64,000 nt of DNA from CALXOJ01 sp034120015 (GCA_034120015.1 JAXEIF010000009.1:4970-68969), one strand, 5' to 3'; shown: positions 26,013-35,306, counted from the stretch's first letter. Notes: generated by a model not told the origin, from the letters alone. Numbers and translations: made by a program.

Positions 26013-26423
26013 TCACTCCCCCTCTTCCAGCCGTACGATGTCCCCCACCGCGATCCGCCGCCCGCTTTCGAGAATCAGGCAGCCGGCTTCCTCATCGATA
26101 CGTCTCAAACGCCCCGATTCGGTAACCGTGCGCCCGCCCTCTTTGCGTTCGTCGGGCACAAAAAAGGCGACGGTGACGGCCGGCCGCAGAGCGATCCGCC
26201 GGCGCAGAGCGTCAAGGGTGCGGTCGATTTCAACCGCAATGTCGTCGTCACGGCCGCAGCGCCGTTCGGTCAGGCGGGCGGTTTCGGCCAGCGCGGCGCC
26301 GTGGCCGGTCAGTGCGGAAAAAGGGGCAAACTGCGCGGCGCGGTCGGCAACGGCCATTTTCGGATGCTTGCCCGACTGCGGCGGACCGAGATTGAGAATC
26401 TCTTCGTAAGGAAACGGTTTCAC
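26013..26423 (-). CDS. YolD-like protein
   Basis: 136 aa from GTG 26423, which overlaps the polymerase stop as GTGA; longer in-frame starts lie inside the polymerase gene and are unlikely. The N-terminus KPFPYEEILNLGPPQSGKHPKMAVADRAAQFAPFSALTGHGAALAETARLTERR is the YolD-like signature (DRAAQFAPF-ALTG, about 26-40). The C-terminal half looks like a small beta domain. YolD-like proteins sit next to Y-family polymerases in many bacteria and resemble UmuD-type partners, but their biochemistry is poorly known. The co-translation here fits a partnership in translesion synthesis. Confidence 0.85.
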   Translation of the reverse strand: MKPFPYEEILNLGPPQSGKHPKMAVADRAAQFAPFSALTGHGAALAETARLTERRCGRDDDIAVEIDRTLDALRRRIALRPAVTVAFFVPDERKEGGRTVTESGRLRRIDEEAGCLILESGRRIAVGDIVRLEEGE

Positions 26424-27943
26424 GCTTTGTGTCCCCCGATCTGGCGGTTGCGCTCGCGCGCCGTCGCCCCCTCTTCCAGACTGCTGCCTTTCAGAAGCGC
26501 ATTTTTTCCGAAACGCTGCCGGACGGCAACCGCCGCCTTTTGCAGATTTTTCTCCTTTTCCCGTTCCGCCCGCGCCGCCTCTTCCGCCGCCCGAACGGCA
26601 TCGATGTCGCAAAACAGGTCGGGCTGCAGCGGCAGTGCCGGACGTTCCGATTCGCTTTCGGGCAGCAGCCGGTTAATCGAAAGGTTTAAACGGCGGACGG
26701 TCAGCGTTTTGTCGGTAATCCTGTCATAGAGAGCCAGCGCCGCCTCCGTCATCCGTTTGGCCGACGCGGTGTGCCGTTCCAGATTGGTCGTGCCGTGCGC
26801 CGGTTTCGGAATCCGGCGGCCGTACGGGTCGACGGTCACCTCCCCCCGGTACTCATTGCGCCGTTCGGGATCGGTCAGGTTTTCGATATCGTAGCCGACG
26901 GTCAGCACCAGCTGGTCGGTTGTCAGATCCTTTTCGGTCAGATCGAAGGCGGCCGCCTCCGTCATTTCGCGCAGCACCAGCCGCGCTTTTTCGTTGGAGT
27001 AAGGCGACTGAAGCACCTGCCCCGATGCCAGACTGCTGCTTTCCGGACGGTACGATTTGATATCGGCCATCGTACACGGTTCGATGCCCCAGGCGTGGTC
27101 GATGAGCAGTTCGGCATTCACCCCGAACAGTTTGTAAAGAAAATCTTCATTATAATACTCGTTTTCTTTGCCCAAAGAACAGCGGGCAATATCGCCCATC
27201 GTGTAGAGCCGGTGCGCCTCCAACTTCCGCGCATAGCCTTTCCCGATGCGCCAGAAATCGGTCAGCGGCCGGTGCGTCCACAGTTTTTGCCGGTAACTCA
27301 TCTCATCGAGCTCGGCAATGCGCACGCCGTCGCCGTCGGCAGCGGTGTGTTTCGCTTCGATATCCATCGCAATTTTACACAGATAGAGGTTGGTGCCGAT
27401 GCCGGCGGTCGCCGTCATGCCGGTCGTTTCCAGAACATCGAGGATGATCTTTTTGGCCAGTTCGCGGGCGCTCATGCGGTAGGTTTGAAGATAACGGGTC
27501 GCATCCATGAAGACTTCGTCGATGGAGTAGACGTGAATATCTTCGGGCGCAATATATTTGAGATAAACGCGGTAAATTTCGGTGCTTACATCGATGTAGC
27601 GGGCCATCCGCGGCGGGGCAATCAGATAGTCGAGCGCCGCTTCGGGGTGCCGCTCCAGTTCGTCGGCATCGTAAGAGCTTCCCGTCAGCCGCCGTCCGGG
27701 TGCGTTGCGCCGCCGATCTTCGTTCACCGCCTTCACCCGGCTCACCACCTCGAACAGCCGCGACCGCCCGGAAAGGCCGTACGCCTTTAACGAAGGCGTC
27801 ACCGCCAGACAGATTGTCTTTTCGGTTCGGGAGGCATCGGCCACCACCAGATGGGTCTTCATCGGATCGAGCCCCCGCTCCCGGCATTCCACCGAGGCGT
27901 AAAAAGATTTGATATCGATAGCGATAAAAGCGGCGCGATTCAC
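26420..27943 (-). CDS. Y-family DNA polymerase (UvrX/DinB-like)
   Basis: A translesion DNA polymerase of 507 aa. The palm starts FIAIDIKSFYASVECRERGLDP (about 6-27; first catalytic Asp in AIDIKSFYASVE). The second acidic motif is YSIDEVFMDAT (about 141-151). A GIGTNLYLCKIAMD block (about 185-198) and the little-finger region follow. The C-terminal tail (about 430-507) is charged and ends in GGHKA. GTG 27943 is chosen because GGAG lies about 9 nt upstream and the conserved start follows at once; a longer version would begin inside the promoter. It is co-translated with the YolD-like gene. No clear LexA box was recognised near the promoter. Confidence 0.92.
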   Translation of the reverse strand: MNRAAFIAIDIKSFYASVECRERGLDPMKTHLVVADASRTEKTICLAVTPSLKAYGLSGRSRLFEVVSRVKAVNEDRRRNAPGRRLTGSSYDADELERHPEAALDYLIAPPRMARYIDVSTEIYRVYLKYIAPEDIHVYSIDEVFMDATRYLQTYRMSARELAKKIILDVLETTGMTATAGIGTNLYLCKIAMDIEAKHTAADGDGVRIAELDEMSYRQKLWTHRPLTDFWRIGKGYARKLEAHRLYTMGDIARCSLGKENEYYNEDFLYKLFGVNAELLIDHAWGIEPCTMADIKSYRPESSSLASGQVLQSPYSNEKARLVLREMTEAAAFDLTEKDLTTDQLVLTVGYDIENLTDPERRNEYRGEVTVDPYGRRIPKPAHGTTNLERHTASAKRMTEAALALYDRITDKTLTVRRLNLSINRLLPESESERPALPLQPDLFCDIDAVRAAEEAARAEREKEKNLQKAAVAVRQRFGKNALLKGSSLEEGATARERNRQIGGHKA

Positions 27944-27989
27944 GGCAATTCTCTCCCGCCGGCACGGTTCGACTCTCTCATACGTTATC

Positions 27990-28018
27990 AGTATATCAAA
28001 TCTGCCGTCAACGGTCAA
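27990..28018 (-). promoter_or_regulatory. Promoter of polymerase-yolD operon (TTGACC-17-TATACT)
   Basis: On the minus strand TTGACC (28018-28013) and TATACT (27995-27990) are separated by 17 nt, giving a leader of about 40 nt to GTG 27943. Confidence 0.7.
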
Positions 28019-28065
28019 AAGAATTTCGGGAAACCGGTCATCTTCTTTCCTGTTTTTATTTTCGA

Positions 28066-28094
28066 TTGATTCTTTTATCTTTATGATTTATAAT
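28066..28094 (+). promoter_or_regulatory. Promoter of the hemolysin III gene (TTGATT-17-TATAAT)
   Basis: TTGATT (28066-28071), 17-nt spacer, perfect TATAAT (28089-28094). The Shine-Dalgarno GGAG at 28103-28106 precedes ATG 28112. Confidence 0.7.
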
Positions 28095-28111
28095 TCCGTT
28101 ACGGAGTCTTT

Positions 28112-28771
28112 ATGGAAAAACTGCAGATTTACCGATATGAACGCGGCGAAGAATTAATGAATATCATTACCCATGCCGCCGGAACGGCTCTGGCCGTTGC
28201 CGGGCTGGCGGTTCTGGTTGTTTTTTCCGCTCTGCAGGGAGATCCGTGGAAGATTGTCTCCTCGGCCATTTTCGGGGCAACCATGATTCTGCTTTACGGT
28301 GCCTCGACGCTTTATCACGCCTCGCAAAATGCCAAAGTCCGCCGCATCACCAATATGATGGATCACATTTCCATATTTTATCTGATTGCCGGAACCTATA
28401 CGCCGTTTGTGCTGGTCACTCTGCGCGGTCCGTGGGGATGGTCGCTTTTCGGGATTGTCTGGGGCTGTACTCTGATCGGCACGGTGATGAAAATCTGCTT
28501 TCAGCACAGGCTCGGATGGCTTTCGCTGCTGCTTTATCTGGCCATGGGCTGGTGCATTATCATTGCCATCAGGCCGTTTATGCAGAATATCGAACCCGCG
28601 GGGCTGATTCTGACAGCCGCCGGCGGTGCGGCTTACACAATCGGTGTTTTCTTTTACAAAAACGATAAAATTCCGTACAACCACGGTATATGGCATTTTT
28701 GGGTACTGGCGGGAACGATTCTCCAGTATTTTGCCGTTCTGTTTTATGTGGTTCTGCCGCAGGCGCTCTGA
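28112..28771 (+). CDS. Hemolysin III / PAQR family membrane protein
   Basis: 219 aa with seven predicted hydrophobic segments. GEELMNIITHAAGTALAVAG (about 12-31) holds the N-terminal conserved E...N...H block. LYGASTLYHAS (about 62-72) has the S-x(3)-H motif, MDHISIFYLIAGTYTPF (about 82-98) the D-H pair, and HGIWHFWVLAG near the C-terminus the H-x(3)-H pair; these are the metal-binding residues of the PAQR superfamily. Function in bacteria is unclear despite the hemolysin name. It ends 6 nt before dacA, so the two genes share a transcript. Confidence 0.92.
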   Translation: MEKLQIYRYERGEELMNIITHAAGTALAVAGLAVLVVFSALQGDPWKIVSSAIFGATMILLYGASTLYHASQNAKVRRITNMMDHISIFYLIAGTYTPFVLVTLRGPWGWSLFGIVWGCTLIGTVMKICFQHRLGWLSLLLYLAMGWCIIIAIRPFMQNIEPAGLILTAAGGAAYTIGVFFYKNDKIPYNHGIWHFWVLAGTILQYFAVLFYVVLPQAL

Positions 28772-28777
28772 AGACAA

Positions 28778-29923
28778 ATGAAACCGCTTCTTTTTTGTCT
28801 GATTCTGTCGATTTTTGCTTTACCTCTGATGTCCCGCCCGCAGCCGCCCGAACTGAATGCCCAATCGGCCATTCTGATCAGCGCCGCTTCAGGACAGGTT
28901 CTTTACGAAAAAAATGCCGACCGGCTCTGTCCGCCGGCTTCGATGACCAAGCTGGTCTGTATTTACACCGCCCTGCGGATTTGGGAAGAAAAAGGAATCA
29001 ATTTGGATGCCCGCTTTACCGTACCGCCCGCGGCCGATTTCCGTGCGGCACCGCCGCATTCGTCACTGATGTTTCTGCAGACCGGACAGCTGGTTTCGCT
29101 TCGGGAACTGCTGCACGGCATGATGATACCGTCGGGAAACGATGCGGCTGTCGCAACGGCTTTGCTGACGACAGGTTCCGTTCCTTCCTTTATAGAAGCG
29201 ATGAACCGTTCGATGGAAGAACTCGGATTCAAAAACTGCCGGTTTACCGATTCTTCCGGCTATTCCGACCGAAACGTTATTTCCCCCCGGGAATTTGCCT
29301 TCTTCTGTGCCCATCTGATACGCGTCTATCCGGAAGTTCTCGAGATGGCCTCGCTTCCCGAAATCGTCTATCCGCAGCCGCACAACCTCAACGGCACGGT
29401 CGCCGTTTACGGCCCGATGAGACAAATCAATCATAACGAAATTATTGCCGCCTTTCCCGGAGCCGACGGCCTGAAAACCGGGTACATCGATGCCTCCGGC
29501 AACAACGTCGCCCTCACCGCGCAACGGGACGGAACCCGCTTTATTGCGGTTTTAACCGGTATCCGCGACAGCAATCCGGCCCGCCGCAGCTGGAAACGGA
29601 CGGCCGATGCGGCACGGCTGCTTTCGTACGCGTTTGATTCCTTTGCCGATTACAGACTTTTTTTTCCGCCGCTTTACGACGAAAACGGAAATCCGGTACA
29701 CGCTTTTAATCCGACAGTGACACTGGAGAAAGACCGTATCGGCGAATACTCTTTCGACCGTTACGGCAATTCGATTGTGCCGATGCAGTCGGGCGTCCCG
29801 CTTAAAATCATCCGTCTCGAACAAAAACCGCCGGTCACTCCTTTAGCTTCTTTTGTTATTCCGCAAAAAATAAAATTAAATAAAAAATTTGACATCTTCC
29901 AATTCTCTGATTATAATAATTAA
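28778..29923 (+). CDS. dacA: D-alanyl-D-alanine carboxypeptidase (penicillin-binding protein 5/6 family)
   Basis: 381 aa. A signal peptide (MKPLLFCLILSIFALPLMS) directs export. The serine peptidase motifs are SMTK (catalytic Ser, about residue 50), SGN (about 116) and KTGYI (about 235). The C-terminal part (about 270-375) is the usual small beta domain of PBP5, followed by a Lys/Phe-rich end that may serve as the membrane-associating amphipathic helix. It trims the terminal D-Ala of peptidoglycan stem peptides. It follows the hemolysin III gene; its last codons carry the promoter of the next gene. Confidence 0.93.
   Translation: MKPLLFCLILSIFALPLMSRPQPPELNAQSAILISAASGQVLYEKNADRLCPPASMTKLVCIYTALRIWEEKGINLDARFTVPPAADFRAAPPHSSLMFLQTGQLVSLRELLHGMMIPSGNDAAVATALLTTGSVPSFIEAMNRSMEELGFKNCRFTDSSGYSDRNVISPREFAFFCAHLIRVYPEVLEMASLPEIVYPQPHNLNGTVAVYGPMRQINHNEIIAAFPGADGLKTGYIDASGNNVALTAQRDGTRFIAVLTGIRDSNPARRSWKRTADAARLLSYAFDSFADYRLFFPPLYDENGNPVHAFNPTVTLEKDRIGEYSFDRYGNSIVPMQSGVPLKIIRLEQKPPVTPLASFVIPQKIKLNKKFDIFQFSDYNN
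29889..29917 (+). promoter_or_regulatory. Perfect consensus promoter inside the dacA 3' end
   Basis: TTGACA (29889-29894), 17-nt spacer, TATAAT (29912-29917). It ends four bases before the dacA stop codon (29921-29923) and serves the CoA-disulfide reductase gene, whose ATG at 29946 has GGAGG just upstream. Confidence 0.8.
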
Positions 29924-29945
29924 AATTATTTTATCGGAGGAATCC

Positions 29946-31664
29946 ATGAAAGTGATCATTGTCGGCGGTGTCGCCGGCGGTGCCACGGCAGCTGCCCGAC
30001 TGCGCCGTCTCGACGAAAATGCCGAAATCATTATTTTTGAGCAAAGCGGATTTATTTCTTACGCAAACTGCGGTCTGCCCTACTACATCGGCGGAACCAT
30101 TACCGAACGGGAAGCACTGACGCTGCAAACACCGCAGCAGTTTTTTAACCGCTACCGCATTCAGGTGCGGGTTCATCACCGGGTTACCGCAATCGACAAA
30201 GACAAAAAAACCGTTACGGTTGCCAATCTTAAAACCAACGAAATCTTTGAGGAGAGCTACGATAGACTGCTGCTTTCTCCCGGATCGCGACCCGTTGTTC
30301 CTCCGTTTCCGGGAAAAGACGACCCGCGAATCCTGACGCTTCGTAACGTGGAAGACACCTTTGCCATCGATGATTTTATAAAAAACAAAAAACCGCAAAA
30401 GGCGGTGGTTATCGGCGGCGGCTTCATAGGGCTGGAAATGGCGGAAAACCTGAAACACAAGGGAATCGATGTCACTCTGATTGAGCTGTTGCCGCAGGTT
30501 TTCGTACCGTTCGATTACGATATGGCCTCGTTTGTTCACGACTGCCTAAAACGGAACGGAATCAAACTGATGACCGGCTGTGCCGTAGAAGGATTCAATC
30601 CGGATGTCAATACCCTCAATGTTTTGATTAAAGATCAGTCCGCGGTCAAAACCGATCTTGTGATTCTGGCTGTCGGCGTCGCTCCCGATACGACACTGGC
30701 GCAATCGGCCGGTCTGGAAACGGGAATCAAAGGCGCCATCCGCGTCAACGAAAAAATGGAAACATCGGTCAAAGATATTTATGCCGTCGGCGATGCGGTT
30801 GAAATTGTCAATTCCGTTACAAAAACACCGGCGCTTGTTCCTCTGGCCGGACCCGCGAACCGTCAGGGACGGATTGCCGCCGACAACATCTGCGGCCGTT
30901 CTTCCGTGTTTAAGGGCGCTCAGGGCTCTTCGATTTTGAAACTGTTTGAAATGACCTTTGCGGCCACCGGACTCAACGAAACCGCCGCCCGCAACGCCGG
31001 CATTGTCTTCGACAAAGCCGTGACTTTTTCGGCCTCCCACGCCACCTACTACCCGGGCGCCGGCAACATGACGGTCAAAGTGCTGTTTGCTCCCGAAAAC
31101 AACGGCCGTTTTAAAAAGGGTCAGATTTTGGGAGCGCAGATTGCCGGCACCGACGGTGTCGACAAACGCATCGACGTGCTGGCGACCGCAGTCCGCTGCG
31201 GTCTCACCGCGGAAGATCTGACCGAACTGGAACCGGCATACGCACCGCCTTATTCGTCGGCAAAAGATCCGGTCAATATTGCCGGCTATGTCATCGGTAA
31301 TTTACTGGAAGGAGCCGTGAAACAGTTTCACTGGTATGATTTACCGAACCTGCTCAAAAAGGAAAATGCCTTTTTTGTCGATGTCCGCACACCGGAAGAA
31401 AACGCAGCCGGCTGCATCAGCGGCAGTCTTAACATTCCCGTCGATACATTGCGCGACCGTCTCGGAGAAATTCCGAAAGACAAAGAGATTTATCTGATCT
31501 GTCAGAGTGCATTGCGAAGCTATATTGCCTGTAAAATTCTGACGGCGCACGGTTACCGCTGTTCGCATTTAAGCGGCGGTTACCGGTTCTATAAATCGGC
31601 GATGGAAGGCAACACCGAATACGCCACCCGCCTGTGTGCCGACTGCGGTGCTCCTTTAAAATAG
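29946..31664 (+). CDS. CoA-disulfide reductase with C-terminal rhodanese domain
   Basis: A pyridine-nucleotide-disulfide oxidoreductase, 572 aa. The FAD-binding GGVAGGATAAARLRR lies at about 6-20. The single redox cysteine sits in ISYANCGLPYYIGG (about 38-51), the CoADR/NADH oxidase signature. The NAD(P)-binding VVIGGGFIGLEMAENL lies at about 155-170, the DAVE FAD motif near 285, and the dimerisation domain at about 335-445. A rhodanese-like domain follows (about 475-560) with catalytic Cys in YLICQSALRSYIA. The tail CADCGAPLK is a further CxxC. CoADR-rhodanese fusions reduce CoA disulfides, persulfides or polysulfide. ATG 29946 is chosen for its Shine-Dalgarno GGAGG; the upstream frame is only the promoter. 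Confidence 0.9.
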   Translation: MKVIIVGGVAGGATAAARLRRLDENAEIIIFEQSGFISYANCGLPYYIGGTITEREALTLQTPQQFFNRYRIQVRVHHRVTAIDKDKKTVTVANLKTNEIFEESYDRLLLSPGSRPVVPPFPGKDDPRILTLRNVEDTFAIDDFIKNKKPQKAVVIGGGFIGLEMAENLKHKGIDVTLIELLPQVFVPFDYDMASFVHDCLKRNGIKLMTGCAVEGFNPDVNTLNVLIKDQSAVKTDLVILAVGVAPDTTLAQSAGLETGIKGAIRVNEKMETSVKDIYAVGDAVEIVNSVTKTPALVPLAGPANRQGRIAADNICGRSSVFKGAQGSSILKLFEMTFAATGLNETAARNAGIVFDKAVTFSASHATYYPGAGNMTVKVLFAPENNGRFKKGQILGAQIAGTDGVDKRIDVLATAVRCGLTAEDLTELEPAYAPPYSSAKDPVNIAGYVIGNLLEGAVKQFHWYDLPNLLKKENAFFVDVRTPEENAAGCISGSLNIPVDTLRDRLGEIPKDKEIYLICQSALRSYIACKILTAHGYRCSHLSGGYRFYKSAMEGNTEYATRLCADCGAPLK

Positions 31665-31673
31665 CAGACCGGA

Positions 31674-32285
31674 ATGAAGCCTATTTTCACCTACAATGAA
31701 AGCGATTTAACCGCACTGGGGCGGTCGGCCCCCGAACTGATTCCGCTTTTCGAACGATACGGACTCATTTGCCGGCCGATCACTCCCGATCTTTTTACCG
31801 CGCTGAGCGAATCGATTATCGGTCAGCAGATTTCGATGAAAGCCCAGCAGACAATTCTCGGTCGGCTGTCGGAAGCATTGGGAGACGTAACGCCGGAAAA
31901 GATTTTAGCCGTACCGCCCGAAACCGTGACGGCATGCGGTGTCTCGCTCCGGAAAACGGACTATCTGCGGGGGGCTGCCGAAGCGGTTCTCGGCGGGATG
32001 ACCAAAACCTTTCTCGATGCGCTTGACGACAACGGGATTATTTCCCACCTGACCCGGCTGAAAGGTGTCGGTGTCTGGACAGCCGAAATGATGCTGATTT
32101 TCTGTTTCGGAAGGAAAGATGTGTTGAGTTTCGGCGATTTCGGCATCCGCACCGCGCTGGCGCGGCTGCACGGAGTCGAAAAACTGCCCAAAGCGCTTTT
32201 TGAAGAAGATCGCAGGCGTTTTTCACCGTACGGAACAGTCGCTTCGTTTTATTTATGGGAATCAAACAAAACGGCAGCCGGTTGA
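31674..32285 (+). CDS. DNA-3-methyladenine glycosylase II-type (HhH-GPD)
   Basis: 203 aa. The HhH-GPD fold is visible as LFTALSESIIGQQISMKAQQTI (about 42-63), the helix-hairpin-helix LKGVGVWTAEMMLIFCFGRKDV (about 125-146) and the catalytic Asp in LSFGDFGIRTALARL (about 147-161). This matches the AlkA-type excision of alkylated bases. The protein lacks the N-terminal AlkA domain and so resembles short bacterial glycosylases. It follows the CoADR gene by 9 nt. The stop codon is included in the terminator hairpin. Confidence 0.88.
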   Translation: MKPIFTYNESDLTALGRSAPELIPLFERYGLICRPITPDLFTALSESIIGQQISMKAQQTILGRLSEALGDVTPEKILAVPPETVTACGVSLRKTDYLRGAAEAVLGGMTKTFLDALDDNGIISHLTRLKGVGVWTAEMMLIFCFGRKDVLSFGDFGIRTALARLHGVEKLPKALFEEDRRRFSPYGTVASFYLWESNKTAAG

Positions 32286-32300
32286 GGCCGCCGTTTTTAT
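32270..32300 (+). terminator. Terminator overlapping the glycosylase stop codon
   Basis: AACGGCAGCC (32270-32279) pairs, with one mismatch, with GGCCGCCGTT (32286-32295), followed by TTTATTTT. The TGA stop (32283-32285) lies in the loop. Confidence 0.65.
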
Positions 32301-32307
32301 TTTGATG

Positions 32308-34011
32308 TCACGGTCCGGGGCTGTCCGGGGCAGCCGTATAAACGGTTTTTCCGTCTTTAACGGTCCTTAATACACGAATGCGGCGGATGTCGTCGGGAGC
32401 GACGGTCAGCGGATCGTCATCCAACACGGCGAAATCAGCCCGTTTTCCCGGCTCGACGGAACCTTTGGAGTCGCCCTCGCCGATCTGAACGGCGGCCGAC
32501 AGCGTCATCGCTTTGAGAGCTTCCGCAGGCGAAATCCGCTCTTCGGGAGCGATAACGGCGCCCGAACGCGTTTGGCGGACAACGGCACACCAGAGGGATT
32601 CGATCATGTTCGGCCGGATTACAGGTGAATCCTGATGAATCGTAAAAAGAACCCCGGATTCCGAAGCCGTTTTCATGGCGCTGACGTGCGAACCTCTTTC
32701 TTTTCCGAGATTTTTCAAATGAACGTCGCCCCAATAATAAATATGAGCGGGAAACATACCGGCAGTAATCCCCAATTCCGCCAGTTCCGCAAACTGTTCC
32801 GGACGGACAATCTGCGAATGAATCATTACCGGCCGGTGAAAATCTTCGATACCTTCCGCTTTCAGTGTCCGGTAAGCGCGAATCAGCTGATCGGCGGCCG
32901 CATCGCCGTTACAGTGCGCCTGCAGCGGCAGTCCCTGCAAAGCCGCGGTACGGGCAAACGCAGTGACTGTTTCGTCGTTGTCTGTCGGATAACCGCAGTA
33001 GGAGGGATCGGCTTCGCTTCCGGAAACGGCTCCCGGAACCGGCAAATACGGCTCGGACAGCCAGGCCGTCCGCCCCTGAGGCGAACCGTCGAGAAAAATC
33101 TTATAGCCGTCGACTTTAAACCGGTTGCGGTATTTTCCCAGCCGTTCGGGATAGGCCTGCGCCAGGTCGGGTGCATTCTTTAAATCGACATAGCCGACGA
33201 CATCGACGGTTAAGGCTCCCTTATCGGCGGCTTCCGCCAAAAGGGTGTATTCCTTTTCTTTTAAGAGAGAATCCTGTACCGTAGTAATGCCCTGCGACAG
33301 GTACAGCTGCTGCGCTTTGCGAAACAGAGCAACCGTATCGGTTTCGGTGGCGGGAACCCGTGCGGCATACCCGAGAAACGCGGTTTCTTCCATATAGCCT
33401 GTCGGATTTCCTTTTTCGTCACGACCGATGAAACCGCCTTCGGGAACCGGCGTCTTTGCCGTGACCCCGAACACTTCCAACGCCTTCGTATTAAAAACAC
33501 CCATGTGTCCCGATGCATGCGTAATAATGATCGGCCGATCCGTCGAAACCCGGTCAAGCAGCTCCCGTGTCGGATGCTGCCGTTCTTTCAGACTGTTGTT
33601 GTCATAGCCGAACCCGATAATCCACCCCTCTTTTGTATCGGGATTTTCCCGGGCATAAGTGTCGAGACGGGAAACAATCTCATCAAAAGAAGTACATCCT
33701 TCCAGTTGGGCAATTGTCAGAATCGAAATGTACTGCGAAAAATGGCTGTGACCGTCGATGAAACCGGGAACAAGCACGGCTCCCTGCAAATCAATCTTTT
33801 CGCTTCCGGGACGCGCTTCTGCCAAAAGAACATCGCTGCTGCCGACAGCCGCAATGATGCCGTCTTCGACCAGAACCGCTTCCGCCCGCGGAACCGATCC
33901 GTTGACGGTAATTATGCGACCGTTGTAAAAAAGAACCGATTCGGGATTTTCCCGACAGGCAATCAGAAAAAGCAGAGTGACAAGTAATCCCGCAGACATT
34001 CTTTTTTTCAT
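32308..34011 (-). CDS. YtcJ-like amidohydrolase, lipoprotein
   Basis: 567 aa, an amidohydrolase-superfamily enzyme (YtcJ group) with a predicted lipoprotein signal: lipobox LIAC (Cys about residue 19). The metal-binding start of the barrel is PGFIDGHSHFSQY (about 82-94). FDEIVSRLD, GYDNN and THASGHMGVFNTKALEVFG are characteristic of the group. Later ligands are seen in LQAHCNGDAAADQ (about 354-366) and the end of the barrel in FTIHQDSPV. AAVQIGEGDSKGSVEPGKRADFAVLDDDPL is the typical C-terminal composite domain. The substrate cannot be predicted. It lies 16 nt downstream of the GH109-like gene and is co-transcribed with it. Confidence 0.88.
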   Translation of the reverse strand: MKKRMSAGLLVTLLFLIACRENPESVLFYNGRIITVNGSVPRAEAVLVEDGIIAAVGSSDVLLAEARPGSEKIDLQGAVLVPGFIDGHSHFSQYISILTIAQLEGCTSFDEIVSRLDTYARENPDTKEGWIIGFGYDNNSLKERQHPTRELLDRVSTDRPIIITHASGHMGVFNTKALEVFGVTAKTPVPEGGFIGRDEKGNPTGYMEETAFLGYAARVPATETDTVALFRKAQQLYLSQGITTVQDSLLKEKEYTLLAEAADKGALTVDVVGYVDLKNAPDLAQAYPERLGKYRNRFKVDGYKIFLDGSPQGRTAWLSEPYLPVPGAVSGSEADPSYCGYPTDNDETVTAFARTAALQGLPLQAHCNGDAAADQLIRAYRTLKAEGIEDFHRPVMIHSQIVRPEQFAELAELGITAGMFPAHIYYWGDVHLKNLGKERGSHVSAMKTASESGVLFTIHQDSPVIRPNMIESLWCAVVRQTRSGAVIAPEERISPAEALKAMTLSAAVQIGEGDSKGSVEPGKRADFAVLDDDPLTVAPDDIRRIRVLRTVKDGKTVYTAAPDSPGP

Positions 34012-34027
34012 TTTAATCTCCTTTCCG

Positions 34028-35215
34028 TTATGATTTTCTGTTTCTTACCGAAACCATCGATTTCTCATCGAGACTGTCAGGGAAAACCGTCCGGCGGCGA
34101 ATCAGTGACATTTCCGAGTAAAGCGATACGGATGTCCACAATTCCAAATCCGCAGCGTTGACAGGATACCGGTCTGTTCCGCGCACGGCACCGGCCAGAC
34201 ATTTCAACATCATATAGTCCATGCCGCCGTGATGACGGTCGGCCTCCGCTGCTTCCCGACCGTAGCGTTTCCACAAATCCGTTTCGTATTCGTCGATAAT
34301 TCGACTGTCCGGTTCCCACTGCTCGTAAGGAGAGCGGCCTTCGATGTATATTTGCCGTGTTTCTCCCCTCCAGATACCTTTTGTTCCCTGCCATTCGAAA
34401 TCAAAACCTCTCGGCCGGGGCAATGTCGTATCGTGAGTCAGCGTCAGAAGAACCCCCTTTTCGGTCTTCAGGTGCGTCATCACAATATCGCCGGTCGTCA
34501 CCGGTTCGGGTCTTCCTCCCTTTTCCCGTATATAAGCATTAAGACCGACGGCAAGGGAAGAGACGGCAGTAATTTCCGTCACCCTGTCGTTGCGGCCGAT
34601 TCCGCATGCCAGACAGAGAGGAGCCAGTCCGTGCGACGGATAAAGATCTCCGTTTCGTTCCATATAAAGTTTTCCGCGCCAAAGACCTTCCGGCTTCGAA
34701 GGATTTCCCAATCGTCCTTCATCGGAAACCAACTGCGGTCTCAAATCATGACGGTATCCGCCACGAAAGGCAACCGGTTTGCCCAAACCTCCCCTGTGTG
34801 TAAAATGGAGCATTGCCTGAATTTCGCGGCTGAACAGCATATTTTCCAGAGGAAACAGCGGAACTCCCGTGCGGGCGACTGTTTGCGTAACTTGACGGTA
34901 TTCGCCGAAGGACAACCCGCCCCGGATCTCCGCCGCAACAGCGGAACCGCTCTCCAATGCAAACAGAATCTGTTCGGTATGACAATCCCACGGAGACGCA
35001 ATTATGGTCAGTTCGGGACGGAATGTCTCGATAACGGACCTGTAACGGCTGCCTTCTCCGCCGAAAAAGCGGACGCCTTCTCTTTCCGTATCATCCGAAG
35101 CGGGATCGAAAACCGCACAAATCCGGTACTCCCCGCTTTTTTTCATTAAATCGAAAAGCATTTGACCGCGATAGCCGTATCCGATCAGTACGGTATCGAT
35201 TTTTTTCATAAACAT
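34028..35215 (-). CDS. Gfo/Idh/MocA oxidoreductase, GH109-like
   Basis: 395 aa. The N-terminal Rossmann fold has VLIGYGYRGQMLFDLMK (about 7-23). A conserved core is seen in YPSHGLAPLCLACGIGRNDRVTEITAVSS (about 198-226) and HGGMDYMMLKCL (about 336-347), followed by DRYPVNAADLELWTSVSLYSEMS. These blocks are those of glycoside hydrolase family 109 (NAD-dependent alpha-N-acetylgalactosaminidase-type enzymes), although other uncharacterised oxidoreductases share them. No signal peptide is seen. Start ATG 35215 is preferred because GGAG lies 7 nt upstream. Co-transcribed with the amidohydrolase gene. Confidence 0.82.
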   Translation of the reverse strand: MFMKKIDTVLIGYGYRGQMLFDLMKKSGEYRICAVFDPASDDTEREGVRFFGGEGSRYRSVIETFRPELTIIASPWDCHTEQILFALESGSAVAAEIRGGLSFGEYRQVTQTVARTGVPLFPLENMLFSREIQAMLHFTHRGGLGKPVAFRGGYRHDLRPQLVSDEGRLGNPSKPEGLWRGKLYMERNGDLYPSHGLAPLCLACGIGRNDRVTEITAVSSLAVGLNAYIREKGGRPEPVTTGDIVMTHLKTEKGVLLTLTHDTTLPRPRGFDFEWQGTKGIWRGETRQIYIEGRSPYEQWEPDSRIIDEYETDLWKRYGREAAEADRHHGGMDYMMLKCLAGAVRGTDRYPVNAADLELWTSVSLYSEMSLIRRRTVFPDSLDEKSMVSVRNRKS

Positions 35216-35276
35216 CTCTCTTCTCCAAGTATACATGACCCGACACCCTCTCTCAAGAAAAAAATTAAAAAAAGTC

Positions 35277-35306
35277 TTGACCGAACACCGCTTTCGGGTG
35301 TTATTC
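35277..35306 (+). promoter_or_regulatory. Promoter of the dehydrogenase-P1 peptidase operon (weak -10)
   Basis: TTGACC (35277-35282) with TTATTC at 35301-35306, 18 nt apart. The Shine-Dalgarno AAAGGAG precedes ATG 35339. Confidence 0.45.
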
